Assembly (NCBI RefSeq): GCF_014384765.1
Contig: NZ_JACRSP010000005.1
Coordinates: 1-64,000, forward strand
Origin: Feifania hominis
Lineage (GTDB): Bacteria; Bacillota; Clostridia; Oscillospirales; Feifaniaceae
Reading direction: 5' to 3'
Length of the DNA: 64,000 nt
Shown here piece after piece: positions 1 through 8,887 of the stretch (its first letter is position 1; the number at the start of each line of letters is the position of its first letter). A program made the position numbers and the translations under genes. The notes under the pieces were generated by a model. It saw nothing but the letters and a program-made list of their open reading frames with translations. It did not search any database and was not told the origin of the DNA.

Positions 1-86
1 GGCATGTTGACAGGTTTGCCGGTCATGGTCTCCCACCGGCCGGTCTTGCTGTTGTAGACGATGGTCTCGTCTGCATCATATGGCAT
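1..86 (-). CDS. Partial hypothetical protein (N-terminus only)
   Basis: The first 86 bases read leftward as the first 28 codons of a gene cut by the window edge. ATG is at 86-84, and an AGGAGG ribosome site (97-102) lies ten bases upstream. The peptide begins MPYDADETIVYNSKTGRW and is hydrophilic, with no signal peptide, so the product is probably cytoplasmic. An in-frame ATG at 95 is too close to the ribosome site to be preferred. The family is not recognisable from 28 residues. It diverges from the ABC operon that starts at 537. Confidence 0.5.
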   Translation of the reverse strand, partial: MPYDADETIVYNSKTGRWETMTGKPVNM

Positions 87-101
87 ATTCCACATTCCTC
101 C

Positions 102-136
102 TCATGTGTTAGAATTAATGATATCGTAACACATGA
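102..136. promoter_or_regulatory. 10-bp inverted repeat, possible operator
   Basis: TCATGTGTTA (102-111) and its exact reverse complement TAACACATGA (127-136) are separated by 15 bases, and both arms are followed by TTAGAATTA-type sequence. The element overlaps the ribosome site of the leftward partial gene, so it could be an operator or a leader hairpin for that gene. Seen directly; the role is inferred. Confidence 0.4.
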
Positions 137-448
137 GTTAGAATTATTCTATGATTCCCCGCCTCCTTTTTGTTACCTTTGCTTACCTCTTTTCTAACGG
201 ACTCATGAAACTGGTTACACCTGCGGGAAAAACTTGCACAGCTGGTTGCTCACGGCGGCCCGCCCGCGGAGCCCGGGGGACATCGTCGGAGAGAAACCCT
301 CTTGTACAGGCATTGCCTGGCACGATGGGGGACGGTAAGTATCGACGTTTCTGCCTAAAAATTGACCATATTTTTTGTGAAAAGTGCAACAAGGATTTTT
401 TTGTCAAATTACATCTATTGGCACATCTGTGAAATGTGTGAAAATAAC
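137..448. other. Gene-free stretch with GC-rich core
   Basis: No credible coding frame lies between the two divergent genes. Positions about 220-345 are markedly GC-rich between AT-rich flanks and contain short self-complementary pieces, such as CAGGC-ATT-GCCTG near 308-320. The core could be a structured RNA or leader, but it matches no class I recognise (not tmRNA, SRP RNA or RNase P by their conserved cores). Confidence 0.3.
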
Positions 449-477
449 TTGAAAGTTTTTAAAACTTATACTATAAT
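449..477 (+). promoter_or_regulatory. Sigma-A type promoter of the peptide ABC operon
   Basis: TTGAAA (449-454) and TATAAT (472-477) are separated by exactly 17 bases in an AT-rich stretch, 60 bp upstream of the lipoprotein start. This is a near-consensus housekeeping promoter and is the likely start of transcription for the importer operon. Confidence 0.75.
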
Positions 478-536
478 AGGCCTACTTTTTAAGTTAAAAT
501 CATTTGCTATATATAAAAGGAAAGGAAATGTTTGTA

Positions 537-2075
537 ATGAAGCGCAAAATCTCTTTGTTATTATGCCTTGTACTGATCGTGTCCGCTCTGGCGGGCTGCG
601 GGAGCAAGAAAGACGAGCTCCCGAATACGGAGGACCGGCAGGACCTCACCATTGCCATCACCGCGGAGCCGACCTCTCTTGACTACTCCCTGGCAAACGA
701 GCTGAACACTTTCAGCATCGCGGGCAATGTCTACGAGGGTCTCGTTCGCAAGGAGGCCGACGGCTCGCTCGTTCCGGGCCTCGCCGAGTCCTGGACCTAC
801 AACGATGACCAGACTGAAATCACCTTTACCCTGCGCGAGGGTGTGAAGTTCCACAACGGCGAGACCATGACCGCTGACGATGTGGTCTTCTCGTTTCAGA
901 GAGCGCTCGAGAGCAAGAGCACGGCCCGTATGACCGGCGCCATCGAGTCAGTGGAAAAGATCGACGACACCCATGTGCTGATGAAGCTCAAATACTCCTA
1001 CGGCCCCATTGAGGGGTGCCTTGCCAACGTCAACTGCGCGATTGTCTCAAAGAGCGCCGTCGAGGCGGACCCCGAGGGCTTCGGCCGCGCTCCGGTCGGC
1101 GCCGGCCCCTATCAGGTGGTCGAGTGGAAGTCGGGCGAGAAGATTGTGATGAAAGCCTTTGCCGACTACCACAGAGGCGAGGCCAAGATCAAAGATCTGA
1201 CCTACATGGTCATCGCCGACAGCACCTCTGCGCTGGTCGCGCTGGAAAAGGGCCAGATTGACGTGATCGCCAACACCCAGACCTCTGACAAGCAGAACAT
1301 CACCAGCAACGCGAATCTCCAGTACGACGAGACCATCGCCGACTCGTTCTTCTTTTTGACGTTCAACAACGCCGAGGGCCTCTTCGCCGACAATGTGAAG
1401 CTGCGCCAGGCCATCGCCTACGCGATTGACAAGGAGTCCATCCTGCTCGGCGCGATGGAGGGCATCGGCTCGGTCGCCCACTCGGTCATCCCGGGCAACT
1501 GCTTCGGCGCGCCCGAGAACCCCGACGACTACGAGTACAACCCCGAAATGGCAAAGCAGCTCCTCGCTGAGGCGGGCTATCCCGACGGGCTGACGATCAA
1601 CATGCCCACCATGAGCAGCGGCTACTATGTGAAGATCTCCGACATTCTGGTCGACCAGCTTCGCCAGGTCGGCATCACCGTCAACCAGGAGCTCATGGAG
1701 AGAACCGCCTACCTGCAGGACGTCTACACCAACTGCCAGTATGACATGTCGGTTCTGAGCATCTCGGCGCTGCAGCCGGATGCGGACTTCATCACCTTTA
1801 TGCGCTACCACAGCGACTACATCGGCGGCGGCAACAACTTCACCAAGGTCAACAACCCGAAGCTCGACGAGCTGCTGGAGATCGGCCGCTTTGACAGCGA
1901 TCCGGCCAAGCGCACCGCGGCCTATGCGGAGCTCTGCCAGATCATCAAGGACGACGCCGTTCTGCTGCCGCTGGTCAACCCGCCCGTGGGCGTTGCCGGC
2001 AACGTGAAGCTGCAGGGTCTCAAGGCGTTCAGCGACCAGAGTATCTACGTGTACGACCTGTCCTGGGGCGCGTAA
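537..2075 (+). CDS. Peptide ABC transporter substrate-binding lipoprotein (SBP family 5)
   Basis: This 512-residue extracytoplasmic receptor delivers peptide or a similar solute to the downstream permeases. A lipoprotein signal (MKRKISLLL...LAGC) puts the lipidated Cys at residue 21. The rest shows family-5 hallmarks: an early ITAEPTSLDYSLANE stretch, then ...VYEGLVRKEADGSLVPGLAESW and LREGVKFHNGE, typical of DppA/OppA proteins. ATG 537 is preferred over upstream in-frame codons (504, 528) because the hydrophobic signal then follows directly and AAAGGA spacing is right. It is the first gene of the importer operon. Substrate specificity (dipeptide, oligopeptide, nickel) cannot be read from the sequence. 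Confidence 0.93.
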   Translation: MKRKISLLLCLVLIVSALAGCGSKKDELPNTEDRQDLTIAITAEPTSLDYSLANELNTFSIAGNVYEGLVRKEADGSLVPGLAESWTYNDDQTEITFTLREGVKFHNGETMTADDVVFSFQRALESKSTARMTGAIESVEKIDDTHVLMKLKYSYGPIEGCLANVNCAIVSKSAVEADPEGFGRAPVGAGPYQVVEWKSGEKIVMKAFADYHRGEAKIKDLTYMVIADSTSALVALEKGQIDVIANTQTSDKQNITSNANLQYDETIADSFFFLTFNNAEGLFADNVKLRQAIAYAIDKESILLGAMEGIGSVAHSVIPGNCFGAPENPDDYEYNPEMAKQLLAEAGYPDGLTINMPTMSSGYYVKISDILVDQLRQVGITVNQELMERTAYLQDVYTNCQYDMSVLSISALQPDADFITFMRYHSDYIGGGNNFTKVNNPKLDELLEIGRFDSDPAKRTAAYAELCQIIKDDAVLLPLVNPPVGVAGNVKLQGLKAFSDQSIYVYDLSWGA

Positions 2076-2106
2076 GCGCGCGGGGGAATCAATCAGAAAC
2101 AAAAGC

Positions 2107-2151
2107 GCAGATGCAGTTCAGCCCGGCTGAGCTGCATCTGCTTGTTCCTTT
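2107..2151 (+). terminator. Hairpin after the binding-protein gene (attenuating terminator)
   Basis: A 16-bp stem (2107-2122 with 2126-2141, one G-T pair, loop CCG) is followed by TTGTTCCTTT. It lies between the binding-protein gene and the permease genes, where a partial terminator or RNA-stabilising hairpin commonly keeps the receptor in excess over the membrane subunits. The role is inferred. Confidence 0.7.
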
Positions 2152-2196
2152 CGCAAGACGCTTCCCCAAGCGAAAAGAGGATCGGGAGTGTGAACA

Positions 2197-3132
2197 ATGT
2201 TAAAATTTATAGGAAAACGGCTGCTGATGATGATTCCCGTCATCCTGGGGATTTCCTTTATCATCTTTGCGATCATGGCGCTGACGCCGGGCAACCCGGC
2301 GCAGATGAAGCTCGGGGAAAACGCCACGCCCGAGGCCATCGCGGAGCTGGAGGAGGAGATGGGGCTCAACGAGAACTTCTTTGTGCGCTATTTCAAATAC
2401 ATGGGCAACGCCCTGCGCGGCGACCTCGGCAACTCCTACCGCACCGAGCTGCCGGTGGCTCAGGAGCTGATGAGCCGTTTCCCGAATACGCTGATTCTGG
2501 CCTTTTTCGGCATTGGCCTTGCGGTGGTCATCGGCATCCCCATCGGCATTCTGTCCGCCGTCAAGCAGTACACGATCATTGACACGGTCAGCCTGGGGCT
2601 GGCGCTGGTCATGACGTCCATTCCGGCGTTCTGGCTGGGGCTGATGCTGATGCTGACGTTTTCGCTGAAGCTCGATCTGCTGCCCGCCGTGTACGACGGC
2701 ACATGGACGAGCTTCATTCTGCCCTGCATCACGCTCGCCATCGGCTCGATGGCAACGCTCATCCGCATGACCCGCTCAACGATGCTCGAGGTCATCCGTG
2801 AGGACTACATCCGCACGGCGCGCGCCAAGGGCGCGCCGGAGAAGGTCGTCATCTTCCGCCACGCGCTGCGAAACGCGCTGCTGCCGGTCGTGACGACCAT
2901 CGGCATCAACTTCGGCTTACAGCTCGGGGGCGCGGTGATCTGCGAGTCGGTCTTCTCCATTCAGGGGCTCGGCACGCTGATGATCACCTCCGTCCGGCAG
3001 AAGGATGTGCCCATGGTCATGGCGGCGGTTCTGTTCGTGGCGCTGACGATCAGCATCGTCAATCTGCTGATCGACATTCTCTACACCTACATAGACCCGC
3101 GCGTCAAATCCCAGTACATCAAGGCGAGGTGA
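2197..3132 (+). CDS. Peptide ABC transporter permease, DppB/OppB type
   Basis: Inner-membrane subunit of 311 residues that forms half of the translocation path. The N-terminus (MLKFIGKRLLMMIPVILGIS) is the first helix typical of DppB proteins, followed by about five more helices. The cytoplasmic EAA loop that docks on the ATPases is visible as RTARAKGAPEKVVIFRHALR near residue 205-225. GGGAG precedes the ATG. The next permease starts five bases after the stop. Confidence 0.93.
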   Translation: MLKFIGKRLLMMIPVILGISFIIFAIMALTPGNPAQMKLGENATPEAIAELEEEMGLNENFFVRYFKYMGNALRGDLGNSYRTELPVAQELMSRFPNTLILAFFGIGLAVVIGIPIGILSAVKQYTIIDTVSLGLALVMTSIPAFWLGLMLMLTFSLKLDLLPAVYDGTWTSFILPCITLAIGSMATLIRMTRSTMLEVIREDYIRTARAKGAPEKVVIFRHALRNALLPVVTTIGINFGLQLGGAVICESVFSIQGLGTLMITSVRQKDVPMVMAAVLFVALTISIVNLLIDILYTYIDPRVKSQYIKAR

Positions 3133-3137
3133 GGCGT

Positions 3138-4016
3138 ATGAAAAAAACCGACAAGCTGAAAAATGAGCACAGAGGCCAGCTGTATTTCATCATGCGCCGC
3201 TTTCGCAAAAACAAGCTCGCCATGTTCGGGCTCTGCCTGTTTGCGGCGCTGACACTGGTGGCGGTGTTCGCAAACTTTCTTGCGAGCTACGATAACGACG
3301 CGCTCTCGCACAACATGGCTGAGCGCAACCAGCCACCCGGCGCCGGACATCTTCTCGGCACGGACCACTACGGGCGCGACCTCTTCGCGCGCGTGATCTT
3401 CGGCGCGCGCATCTCCCTGTTCATCGGCATTCTGACCATTCTGATTTCTCTGAGCGTCGGGGCGATCATCGGCGCGGTGGCCGGCTACTACGGCGGCCGG
3501 GTCGACAACCTGCTCATGCGCATCATGGACGTGTTCATGGCGATTCCGTCGATTCTGCTTGCGATCTCCATCGTGGCGGCGCTCGGCAACGGCATGTGGA
3601 ATCTGCTGCTGGCGCTGAGCATCTCGGGTGTGCCGCGGTTTGCGCGCATTGTGCGCTCGTCGATTCTGACGGTCAAGGGGCAGGAGTTTGTGGAGGCCGC
3701 CCGCGCCTACGGCACGACCGACACGGGCATCATCCTGCGCCACATTCTGCCGAACAGCATCGGCCCGATCATCGTGCAGGCGACGCTGAGCATGGCCACC
3801 ACCATTCTGACGATCTCCTCGCTGAGCTTTGTCGGTCTGGGGCTGCCCTCCTCCGTGCCGGAGTGGGGCGCGATGCTCTCCGAGGCAAAGCAGTTCATGA
3901 TGTACTACCCGCACGAGATCATTGTGCCCGGCGTTGCAATCGTGCTGGCGGTCATGGCGCTGAATCTGATCGGCGACGGTCTGCGCGACGCCATGGACCC
4001 CAAGCTGAAGAATTGA
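3138..4016 (+). CDS. Peptide ABC transporter permease, DppC/OppC type
   Basis: Second membrane subunit, 292 residues. It has the N-terminal OppC_N region (RRFRKNKLAMFGL) and the GTDHYGRDLFARVIFGARIS signature found in nearly all DppC proteins. The EAA loop reads EAARAYGTTDTGIILRHILP. ATG 3138 fits the AGGTGAGG ribosome site. A GTG at 3129 overlaps the dppB stop and is the alternative start. The ATPase gene follows 13 bases later. Confidence 0.93.
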   Translation: MKKTDKLKNEHRGQLYFIMRRFRKNKLAMFGLCLFAALTLVAVFANFLASYDNDALSHNMAERNQPPGAGHLLGTDHYGRDLFARVIFGARISLFIGILTILISLSVGAIIGAVAGYYGGRVDNLLMRIMDVFMAIPSILLAISIVAALGNGMWNLLLALSISGVPRFARIVRSSILTVKGQEFVEAARAYGTTDTGIILRHILPNSIGPIIVQATLSMATTILTISSLSFVGLGLPSSVPEWGAMLSEAKQFMMYYPHEIIVPGVAIVLAVMALNLIGDGLRDAMDPKLKN

Positions 4017-4029
4017 TGAGGTGATCGCC

Positions 4030-5034
4030 ATGTCAGAGCATCTGCTTACGATCAAAAATCTGCATATCAAATATGACACGGACGAGGGCGAGGAGGTCCG
4101 CGCGGTCAACGGCGTCGACCTCACGCTCGACAAGGGCCGCAGCCTGGGCCTTGTGGGCGAGACGGGCGCCGGAAAGACCACGACGGCGCTCGCCGTTTTG
4201 AAGCTGCTGCCCAAAAAGGTGGGCTCCATCACCGAGGGGCAGATCGTCCTCGACGGGAAGGACATCACCGCCGCCACCGAGGAGGACATGCGCCTGCTGC
4301 GGGGCAACACCGTGTCGATGATCTTTCAGGACCCCATGACCAGCTTGAATCCGGTTCTTCCGGTGGGCGAGCAGATCATGGAGGTCATCTCCCTGCACCG
4401 CAAGGACCTCACAAAGGAGCAGCTCGAAAAGCGCCTCGACGAGATTCTGACCATGGTGGGCATCCCGCCCGAGCGCAGGCAGGACTATCCCCATCAGTTC
4501 TCCGGCGGCATGAAGCAGCGCATCGTCATCGCCATCGCCCTGGTCTGCGAGCCGAAGCTGCTGCTGGCGGACGAGCCCACCACCGCGCTCGACGTGACCA
4601 TTCAGGCCCAGGTTCTCGATATGATGCGCTCGCTTCGCGAGCGCATGGACACCGCCATGATTCTGATCACCCACGACCTGGGCGTGGTGGCGGAAAACTG
4701 CGACGAGGTCGCCATCATGTACGCCGGCGAGATCATCGAATACGGCGCGGTGGAGGATATCTTCGAGCGGGAGAACCACCACCCCTACACCGTAGGGCTC
4801 TTCGGTGCCATTCCCGATATGACCAAAGACGAGCGCCGGCTCCACCCCATCGACGGCCTCATGGCGGACCCGACCGATCTTCCCAGGGGCTGTAAGTTCG
4901 CCCCGCGCTGCCCCCACTGTATGCCGGTGTGCGAGACCGAGCAGCCCCGGTTCCACACGGAGAACGGCCATTCGATCCGCTGCCACCTGTTTGGCGCGCC
5001 GGGCAGCAAACCAGCGCAAGGAGGGAACGCGTGA
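4030..5034 (+). CDS. Peptide ABC transporter ATPase, DppD/OppD type
   Basis: ATP-hydrolysing subunit of 334 residues. Walker A GETGAGKTT is near residues 43-51, the signature is FSGGMKQR (the F for L is usual in OppD), and Walker B is LLLADEPTTALD with the switch His in LITHDLG. The C-terminus has the oligopeptide-transporter Cys cluster (CKFAPRCPHCMPVCE), which suggests an iron-sulfur or metal site as in DppD homologs. ATG 4030 is preceded by GAGGTGAT; GTG 4021 is an alternative. Its stop overlaps the next start (TGATG). Confidence 0.93.
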   Translation: MSEHLLTIKNLHIKYDTDEGEEVRAVNGVDLTLDKGRSLGLVGETGAGKTTTALAVLKLLPKKVGSITEGQIVLDGKDITAATEEDMRLLRGNTVSMIFQDPMTSLNPVLPVGEQIMEVISLHRKDLTKEQLEKRLDEILTMVGIPPERRQDYPHQFSGGMKQRIVIAIALVCEPKLLLADEPTTALDVTIQAQVLDMMRSLRERMDTAMILITHDLGVVAENCDEVAIMYAGEIIEYGAVEDIFERENHHPYTVGLFGAIPDMTKDERRLHPIDGLMADPTDLPRGCKFAPRCPHCMPVCETEQPRFHTENGHSIRCHLFGAPGSKPAQGGNA

Positions 5035-5984
5035 TGCCGGATACCATTTTGGAAACACGAAACCTGAAAAAATATTTTTCGACCTCTGCGGGCGTGCTGC
5101 ACGCGGTGGATGATGTGAGCTTCACGCTCGAGCGGGGCAGCACCCTCGGCGTGGTGGGCGAGTCCGGCTGCGGCAAGTCGACGCTGGGCCGGGTCGTGCT
5201 GCGGCTGCTCGAGGCCACCGGCGGCGAGGTGCTCTTCAACGGGCAGGACATCATGAAGCTGACAAAGCCCCAGATGCGTGAGATGCGCCGCAAGATGCAG
5301 ATGATTTTTCAGGACCCCTATGCCTCGATCAACCCGCGCATGTCGGTCAGCGACATCATCGCCGACCCCCTGCGGGTCAACGGCATCTGTGAGAGCCGTG
5401 AGCAGCGCCACAGCCGCGTGGAGGAGCTGATGCAGACCGTGGGCCTCTCCAAGCGCTTTGCCAACGCCTACCCCCACGAGCTCGACGGCGGCCGCCGCCA
5501 GCGCATCGGCATCGCCCGGGCGCTCGCGCTCGAGCCGGAGTTCATCGTCTGCGACGAGCCGGTCTCGGCGCTCGACGTGTCCATTCAGGCCCAGATTCTC
5601 AATTTGATGATGGATCTGCAGGAGCAGATGGGGCTGACCTACATCTTCATCACCCACGACATGAGCGTGGTGCGCCACATCAGCAATGAGATCATGGTGA
5701 TGTACATGGGCCAGTGCGTGGAGAAGACCTCCTCCCACGAGCTCTTCGCAAACCCGCTTCACCCCTACACCGAGGCGCTGCTCGACGCGATTCCCGTGCC
5801 GAACTTCAGCCGCCGCGGCAGACCCCGCAAGCTGCTCACGGGCGAGGTCACAAGCCCCATCAACCCGAAGCCCGGCTGCCGCTTCGCCCCGCGCTGCCCC
5901 CATGCGACGCCGGCCTGCACGGGCGAGAGCATCCCGCTTCGGGAGGTCAGCCCCGGCCACTTCGTGGCCTGTGTGCTGCGCTGA
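5034..5984 (+). CDS. Peptide ABC transporter ATPase, DppF/OppF type
   Basis: Second nucleotide-binding subunit, 316 residues, pairing with the DppD-like protein. Walker A is GESGCGKST, Walker B is FIVCDEPVSALD, and the C-terminal Cys-rich tail is CRFAPRCPHATPAC. The ABC signature reads LDGGRRQR instead of LSGGQRQR, with Asp in place of the Ser that contacts ATP phosphate. I recall this variant in clostridial OppF proteins, so it is not taken as inactivating. AGGAGG precedes ATG 5034, which overlaps the dppD stop by one base. Confidence 0.92.
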   Translation: MPDTILETRNLKKYFSTSAGVLHAVDDVSFTLERGSTLGVVGESGCGKSTLGRVVLRLLEATGGEVLFNGQDIMKLTKPQMREMRRKMQMIFQDPYASINPRMSVSDIIADPLRVNGICESREQRHSRVEELMQTVGLSKRFANAYPHELDGGRRQRIGIARALALEPEFIVCDEPVSALDVSIQAQILNLMMDLQEQMGLTYIFITHDMSVVRHISNEIMVMYMGQCVEKTSSHELFANPLHPYTEALLDAIPVPNFSRRGRPRKLLTGEVTSPINPKPGCRFAPRCPHATPACTGESIPLREVSPGHFVACVLR

Positions 5985-6002
5985 GAGCGAAAGGAGCCTA
6001 CA

Positions 6003-7247
6003 ATGGATCGCCTATTCTTTACAAAAAACCGCGAGAAATTTGCCGGGCGGATGGCTGACGACTCGATGGCGGTGTTCTTCTCAGGCATCTACCGCCGCGA
6101 CACCAACGACCAGCTCGCCTATCCGTTCTCGGTGGACCGGAACTTCTACTACTTCACCGGCATCGACCGCGACAACATGATTCTGCTCTTCTGGAAGAGC
6201 CGCGGCCGCACCCAGTGTTATCTCTTTCTGCCGCCGGTCGACGAACACTATGAGAAGTGGCAGGCGAAGATGATGCGCCCCGCGGAGGCCGCCGCCGTCT
6301 CGGGCATCGAGAATGTGCTGTACACCTACCAGTTTGAGACCGAGTTTGACAACCGGGTCTTTCTCTCGGGCAGCACAAAGAGCGTCTATCTCTACTCGAA
6401 CATCGCGGGGCTTCATGAGCCGCAGACCCTCTATGCCCAGTTTGCCGACCGTCTGCGCCGCACCTACCCGGCGATGGAGATTTTAAATCCCCTCGACATC
6501 CTGACCGAGCTTCGCGGCTCCAAGGAGCCCGAGGAGGTCGAGCTGACGCAGCAGGCGGTCGACCTCGCCATCGGCGCGCTCACCCACACCGCCGCGCTCA
6601 TGGAGCCGGGCATCGCCGAGTACCAGATCAAGGCCCACTACATCCACTACCTGAGCATGCACGGCAGCGCGCCGCGCTTTCGCTCGGTGGTGGCGGCTGG
6701 GAAGAACGCCACGATTCTCCACTACAACGAGGCAAACTACGTCACCGGCGCGCAGGACATGGTGCTCATGGACGTCGGCGCGCTGAACGGCTGGTATGTC
6801 TCCGACCTGACGCGCACCTTTCCGGTCAGCGGCCGATTTACCCCCCGCCAGCGCGAGGTCTATGACATTGTTCTCGAGGCGCTCGCCATTGGCATGGATG
6901 CGCTGTGCGTCGGCACGACTGAGTTCGCGGTGAACGCCAAGATCAAGGAGTTCTATGCCGGGGCCCTGAAGTCTCTCGGTCTCATCGACGACGCGCGCGA
7001 GGTGGAGCGCTACTACTTCCACGGCAGCGGCCACCCCATCGGCCTCGACCTGCACGACTACCGCCGCCTCGACCGCGTGATTCCGAAAAACTGCCTGCAT
7101 ACCATGGAGCCGGGGCTCTACATTCCCGAGTGGGGCATCGGCATCCGCATTGAGGACAATGTGCTCGTGACGGAGGACGGGGTTGTGAACCTGTCGCAGG
7201 CTCTGCCGCGCACCGCAAACGACGTGGAGAACATGGTCGCCCCGTGA
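6003..7247 (+). CDS. pepP: Xaa-Pro aminopeptidase (M24B, aminopeptidase P)
   Basis: Cytoplasmic two-metal peptidase of 414 residues that removes an N-terminal residue from peptides with Pro in position 2. The N-terminal AMP_N domain is about residues 1-135 (VDRNFYYFTGID). The catalytic pita-bread domain shows the metal ligands in MDVGALNGWYVSDLTRTFP (two Asp), the His of FHGSGHPIGLDLHD, and the Glu residues of TMEPGLYIPEWGIGIRIEDN. It follows the peptide importer by 18 bases with an AAGGAG site, so it probably processes imported peptides. A strong terminator follows. Confidence 0.93.
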   Translation: MDRLFFTKNREKFAGRMADDSMAVFFSGIYRRDTNDQLAYPFSVDRNFYYFTGIDRDNMILLFWKSRGRTQCYLFLPPVDEHYEKWQAKMMRPAEAAAVSGIENVLYTYQFETEFDNRVFLSGSTKSVYLYSNIAGLHEPQTLYAQFADRLRRTYPAMEILNPLDILTELRGSKEPEEVELTQQAVDLAIGALTHTAALMEPGIAEYQIKAHYIHYLSMHGSAPRFRSVVAAGKNATILHYNEANYVTGAQDMVLMDVGALNGWYVSDLTRTFPVSGRFTPRQREVYDIVLEALAIGMDALCVGTTEFAVNAKIKEFYAGALKSLGLIDDAREVERYYFHGSGHPIGLDLHDYRRLDRVIPKNCLHTMEPGLYIPEWGIGIRIEDNVLVTEDGVVNLSQALPRTANDVENMVAP

Positions 7248-7273
7248 CCCTCTGTAAAATGTCGGACAGATAC

Positions 7274-7317
7274 AGCGCCCGCCCGAACCCACGGGGGTTC
7301 GGGCGGGCGCTTTCGCT
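7274..7317 (+). terminator. Intrinsic terminator of the peptide operon
   Basis: A perfect 17-bp GC-rich stem (7274-7290 with 7295-7311, loop ACGG) is followed by TTTCGCTTT. It closes the importer-peptidase operon. Confidence 0.85.
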
Positions 7318-7363
7318 TTGGGCAAGGTTGTCCCGCGCCCGAAATCATGGTAAGATGGTTTCA

Positions 7364-7517
7364 GGGCTTGCGCCCGGCTAAGGGCTTGCGCCCGGCATAA
7401 GGGCTTGCACCCGGCATAAGGGCTTGCGCCCGGCATAAGGGCTTGCACCCAGGCATGTGGGTTTGCGCCCGGGCAGATCGGGCCTGCACTCGGCAGCTGG
7501 GGCTTGCGCTCGGGCAG
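7364..7517. repeat. Tandem array of about 19-bp GC-rich hairpin units
   Basis: Six to eight copies of a unit like GGGCTTGCGCCCGGCATAA run head to tail, exact at the left and degenerate to the right. Each unit can fold as GGGC-TTGC-GCCC. The 524-base gap between the peptidase and the next gene holds this array, the terminator before it, and otherwise only GC-rich sequence up to about 7750 in which I see no gene. Confidence 0.8.
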
Positions 7518-7771
7518 CTCACGAACCGAAGCCCGGCCGGACTCACGTCAGCGGGCTTGTGTGGAGATGATACGCGCTGATATCGGGGCAATCCGCCATA
7601 CCTCACGGACCCGCGTCCACGGTCGGACTGACGTCCGGGCAGGTTTGCGTGCGGGCTCGTGGCGGGCACGCAGGCCCGGCAGGTTTGCCCGTAGGATTCG
7701 CGAGGCATGCCCACCCAATGGGCCGCGTCCGGCATCTGCGGGCGCAGAGGGAATGGAAAGGGGAATACAAT

Positions 7772-8878
7772 TTGAAGAGAACAGTAGCACTATTACTCAG
7801 TGTATTGCTTTTGCTGGCTCTGGGGGCGTGCAAATCCCCATCTTCGGAGCCGGTACCCCCCGTCACGGGCGGGGAGGAGGATCTGCCGCCCGCGGTGGAC
7901 CCACAGCCGGAACCGGAACCCGTGCCTGAGCCTGAGTCCGAGCCGGTGGTGCGCTACTGGAATCCGCTGACGGGGCAGCCCATGCCCGACAGCTATGAGA
8001 TGACCCGGCCGGTGGCGGTCATGATCAACAACTTAAAGCCCGCCCTGCCCCAGAATGGCATCGGCTCGGCCGACGGCTGGTTTGAGTTCCCCGCCGAGGG
8101 GGAGACCAACCGCATCATGGCGGTCTTCTACAACTATCAGGACATCGAGCAGATCGGCACGGTTCGCAGCGCGCGCGACTACTTTCTCGACTACGCGCGC
8201 CCGCTCGACGCCATCTTTCTGCACTACGGCGGCAGCCCTCAGGCCTACAAGGCGCTCAAGCGCGGCGACCTCGACGCCTTTGACGGCATCAACGGCGACG
8301 TGGAGAAGAGTCTCTACTGGCGCGATAAGGACCGCATCAAGAACGCGGCCTGGGAGCACAGCGTCATGACAAGCGGCGAGAAGATCACGGCCACCATCGA
8401 GAAGTTCAAAAAGCGCGCCGTACTCGAGCAGGAGCTGAAGCCGCTCTACACGTTCCGCGAGACCCCGGCTCCGGCGGGCGAGCAGAGGGCCGAGTTTGTC
8501 AAGATTCCCTTTTCAAACTACATCGCGCCGAGCTATGAGTACAACGCCGACACCGGCCTCTATGAGCGCTACCAGTACGGCAAAAAGCACATCGACGGCC
8601 TGACCGGCGAGCAGATCGCGGTGGAGAACGTCATCATTTTGCAGACCTCGGTCAAGGCCATTCCCGGCGACGACGCGAGCCGCGTCACGGTCGCGACCAC
8701 GGGCAGCGGCAAGGGCTACTACTGCTCGCGGGGCACAGTCTGCGAGATCAGGTGGGAGAAAAAGTCCGACAGCAGCTTTGTCAAACTCATGGATGCGCAG
8801 GGAAAAGAGCTCGCCATCAACCCCGGGCGCAGCTTTGTGAGCATTCTCTCGGACCGGAAGAAGATCACTTTGGAATAG
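7772..8878 (+). CDS. YerB-like lipoprotein (DUF3048)
   Basis: Secreted lipoprotein of 368 residues, similar to Bacillus YerB. The start is TTG 7772 because AAAGGGGAAT sits just upstream and the signal (KRTVALLLSVLLLLALGACK) begins there, with the lipidated Cys near residue 20. A Glu/Pro-rich linker is followed by the DUF3048 domain (RPVAVMINNLKPALPQNGI, TVRSARDYFLDYA, FLHYGGSPQAYKAL). The family is envelope-associated with no settled activity. The reductase-like gene starts nine bases after its stop. Confidence 0.88.
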   Translation: MKRTVALLLSVLLLLALGACKSPSSEPVPPVTGGEEDLPPAVDPQPEPEPVPEPESEPVVRYWNPLTGQPMPDSYEMTRPVAVMINNLKPALPQNGIGSADGWFEFPAEGETNRIMAVFYNYQDIEQIGTVRSARDYFLDYARPLDAIFLHYGGSPQAYKALKRGDLDAFDGINGDVEKSLYWRDKDRIKNAAWEHSVMTSGEKITATIEKFKKRAVLEQELKPLYTFRETPAPAGEQRAEFVKIPFSNYIAPSYEYNADTGLYERYQYGKKHIDGLTGEQIAVENVIILQTSVKAIPGDDASRVTVATTGSGKGYYCSRGTVCEIRWEKKSDSSFVKLMDAQGKELAINPGRSFVSILSDRKKITLE

Positions 8879-8887
8879 GAGACGCGT

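Noticed and set aside
215..345. tmRNA, SRP RNA or RNase P RNA
   Set aside because: The conserved cores of these RNAs are not found on either strand.
7364..7517. Possible CRISPR array
   Set aside because: Units are about 19 bp with no unique spacers, and no cas genes are present; it is a tandem hairpin repeat.
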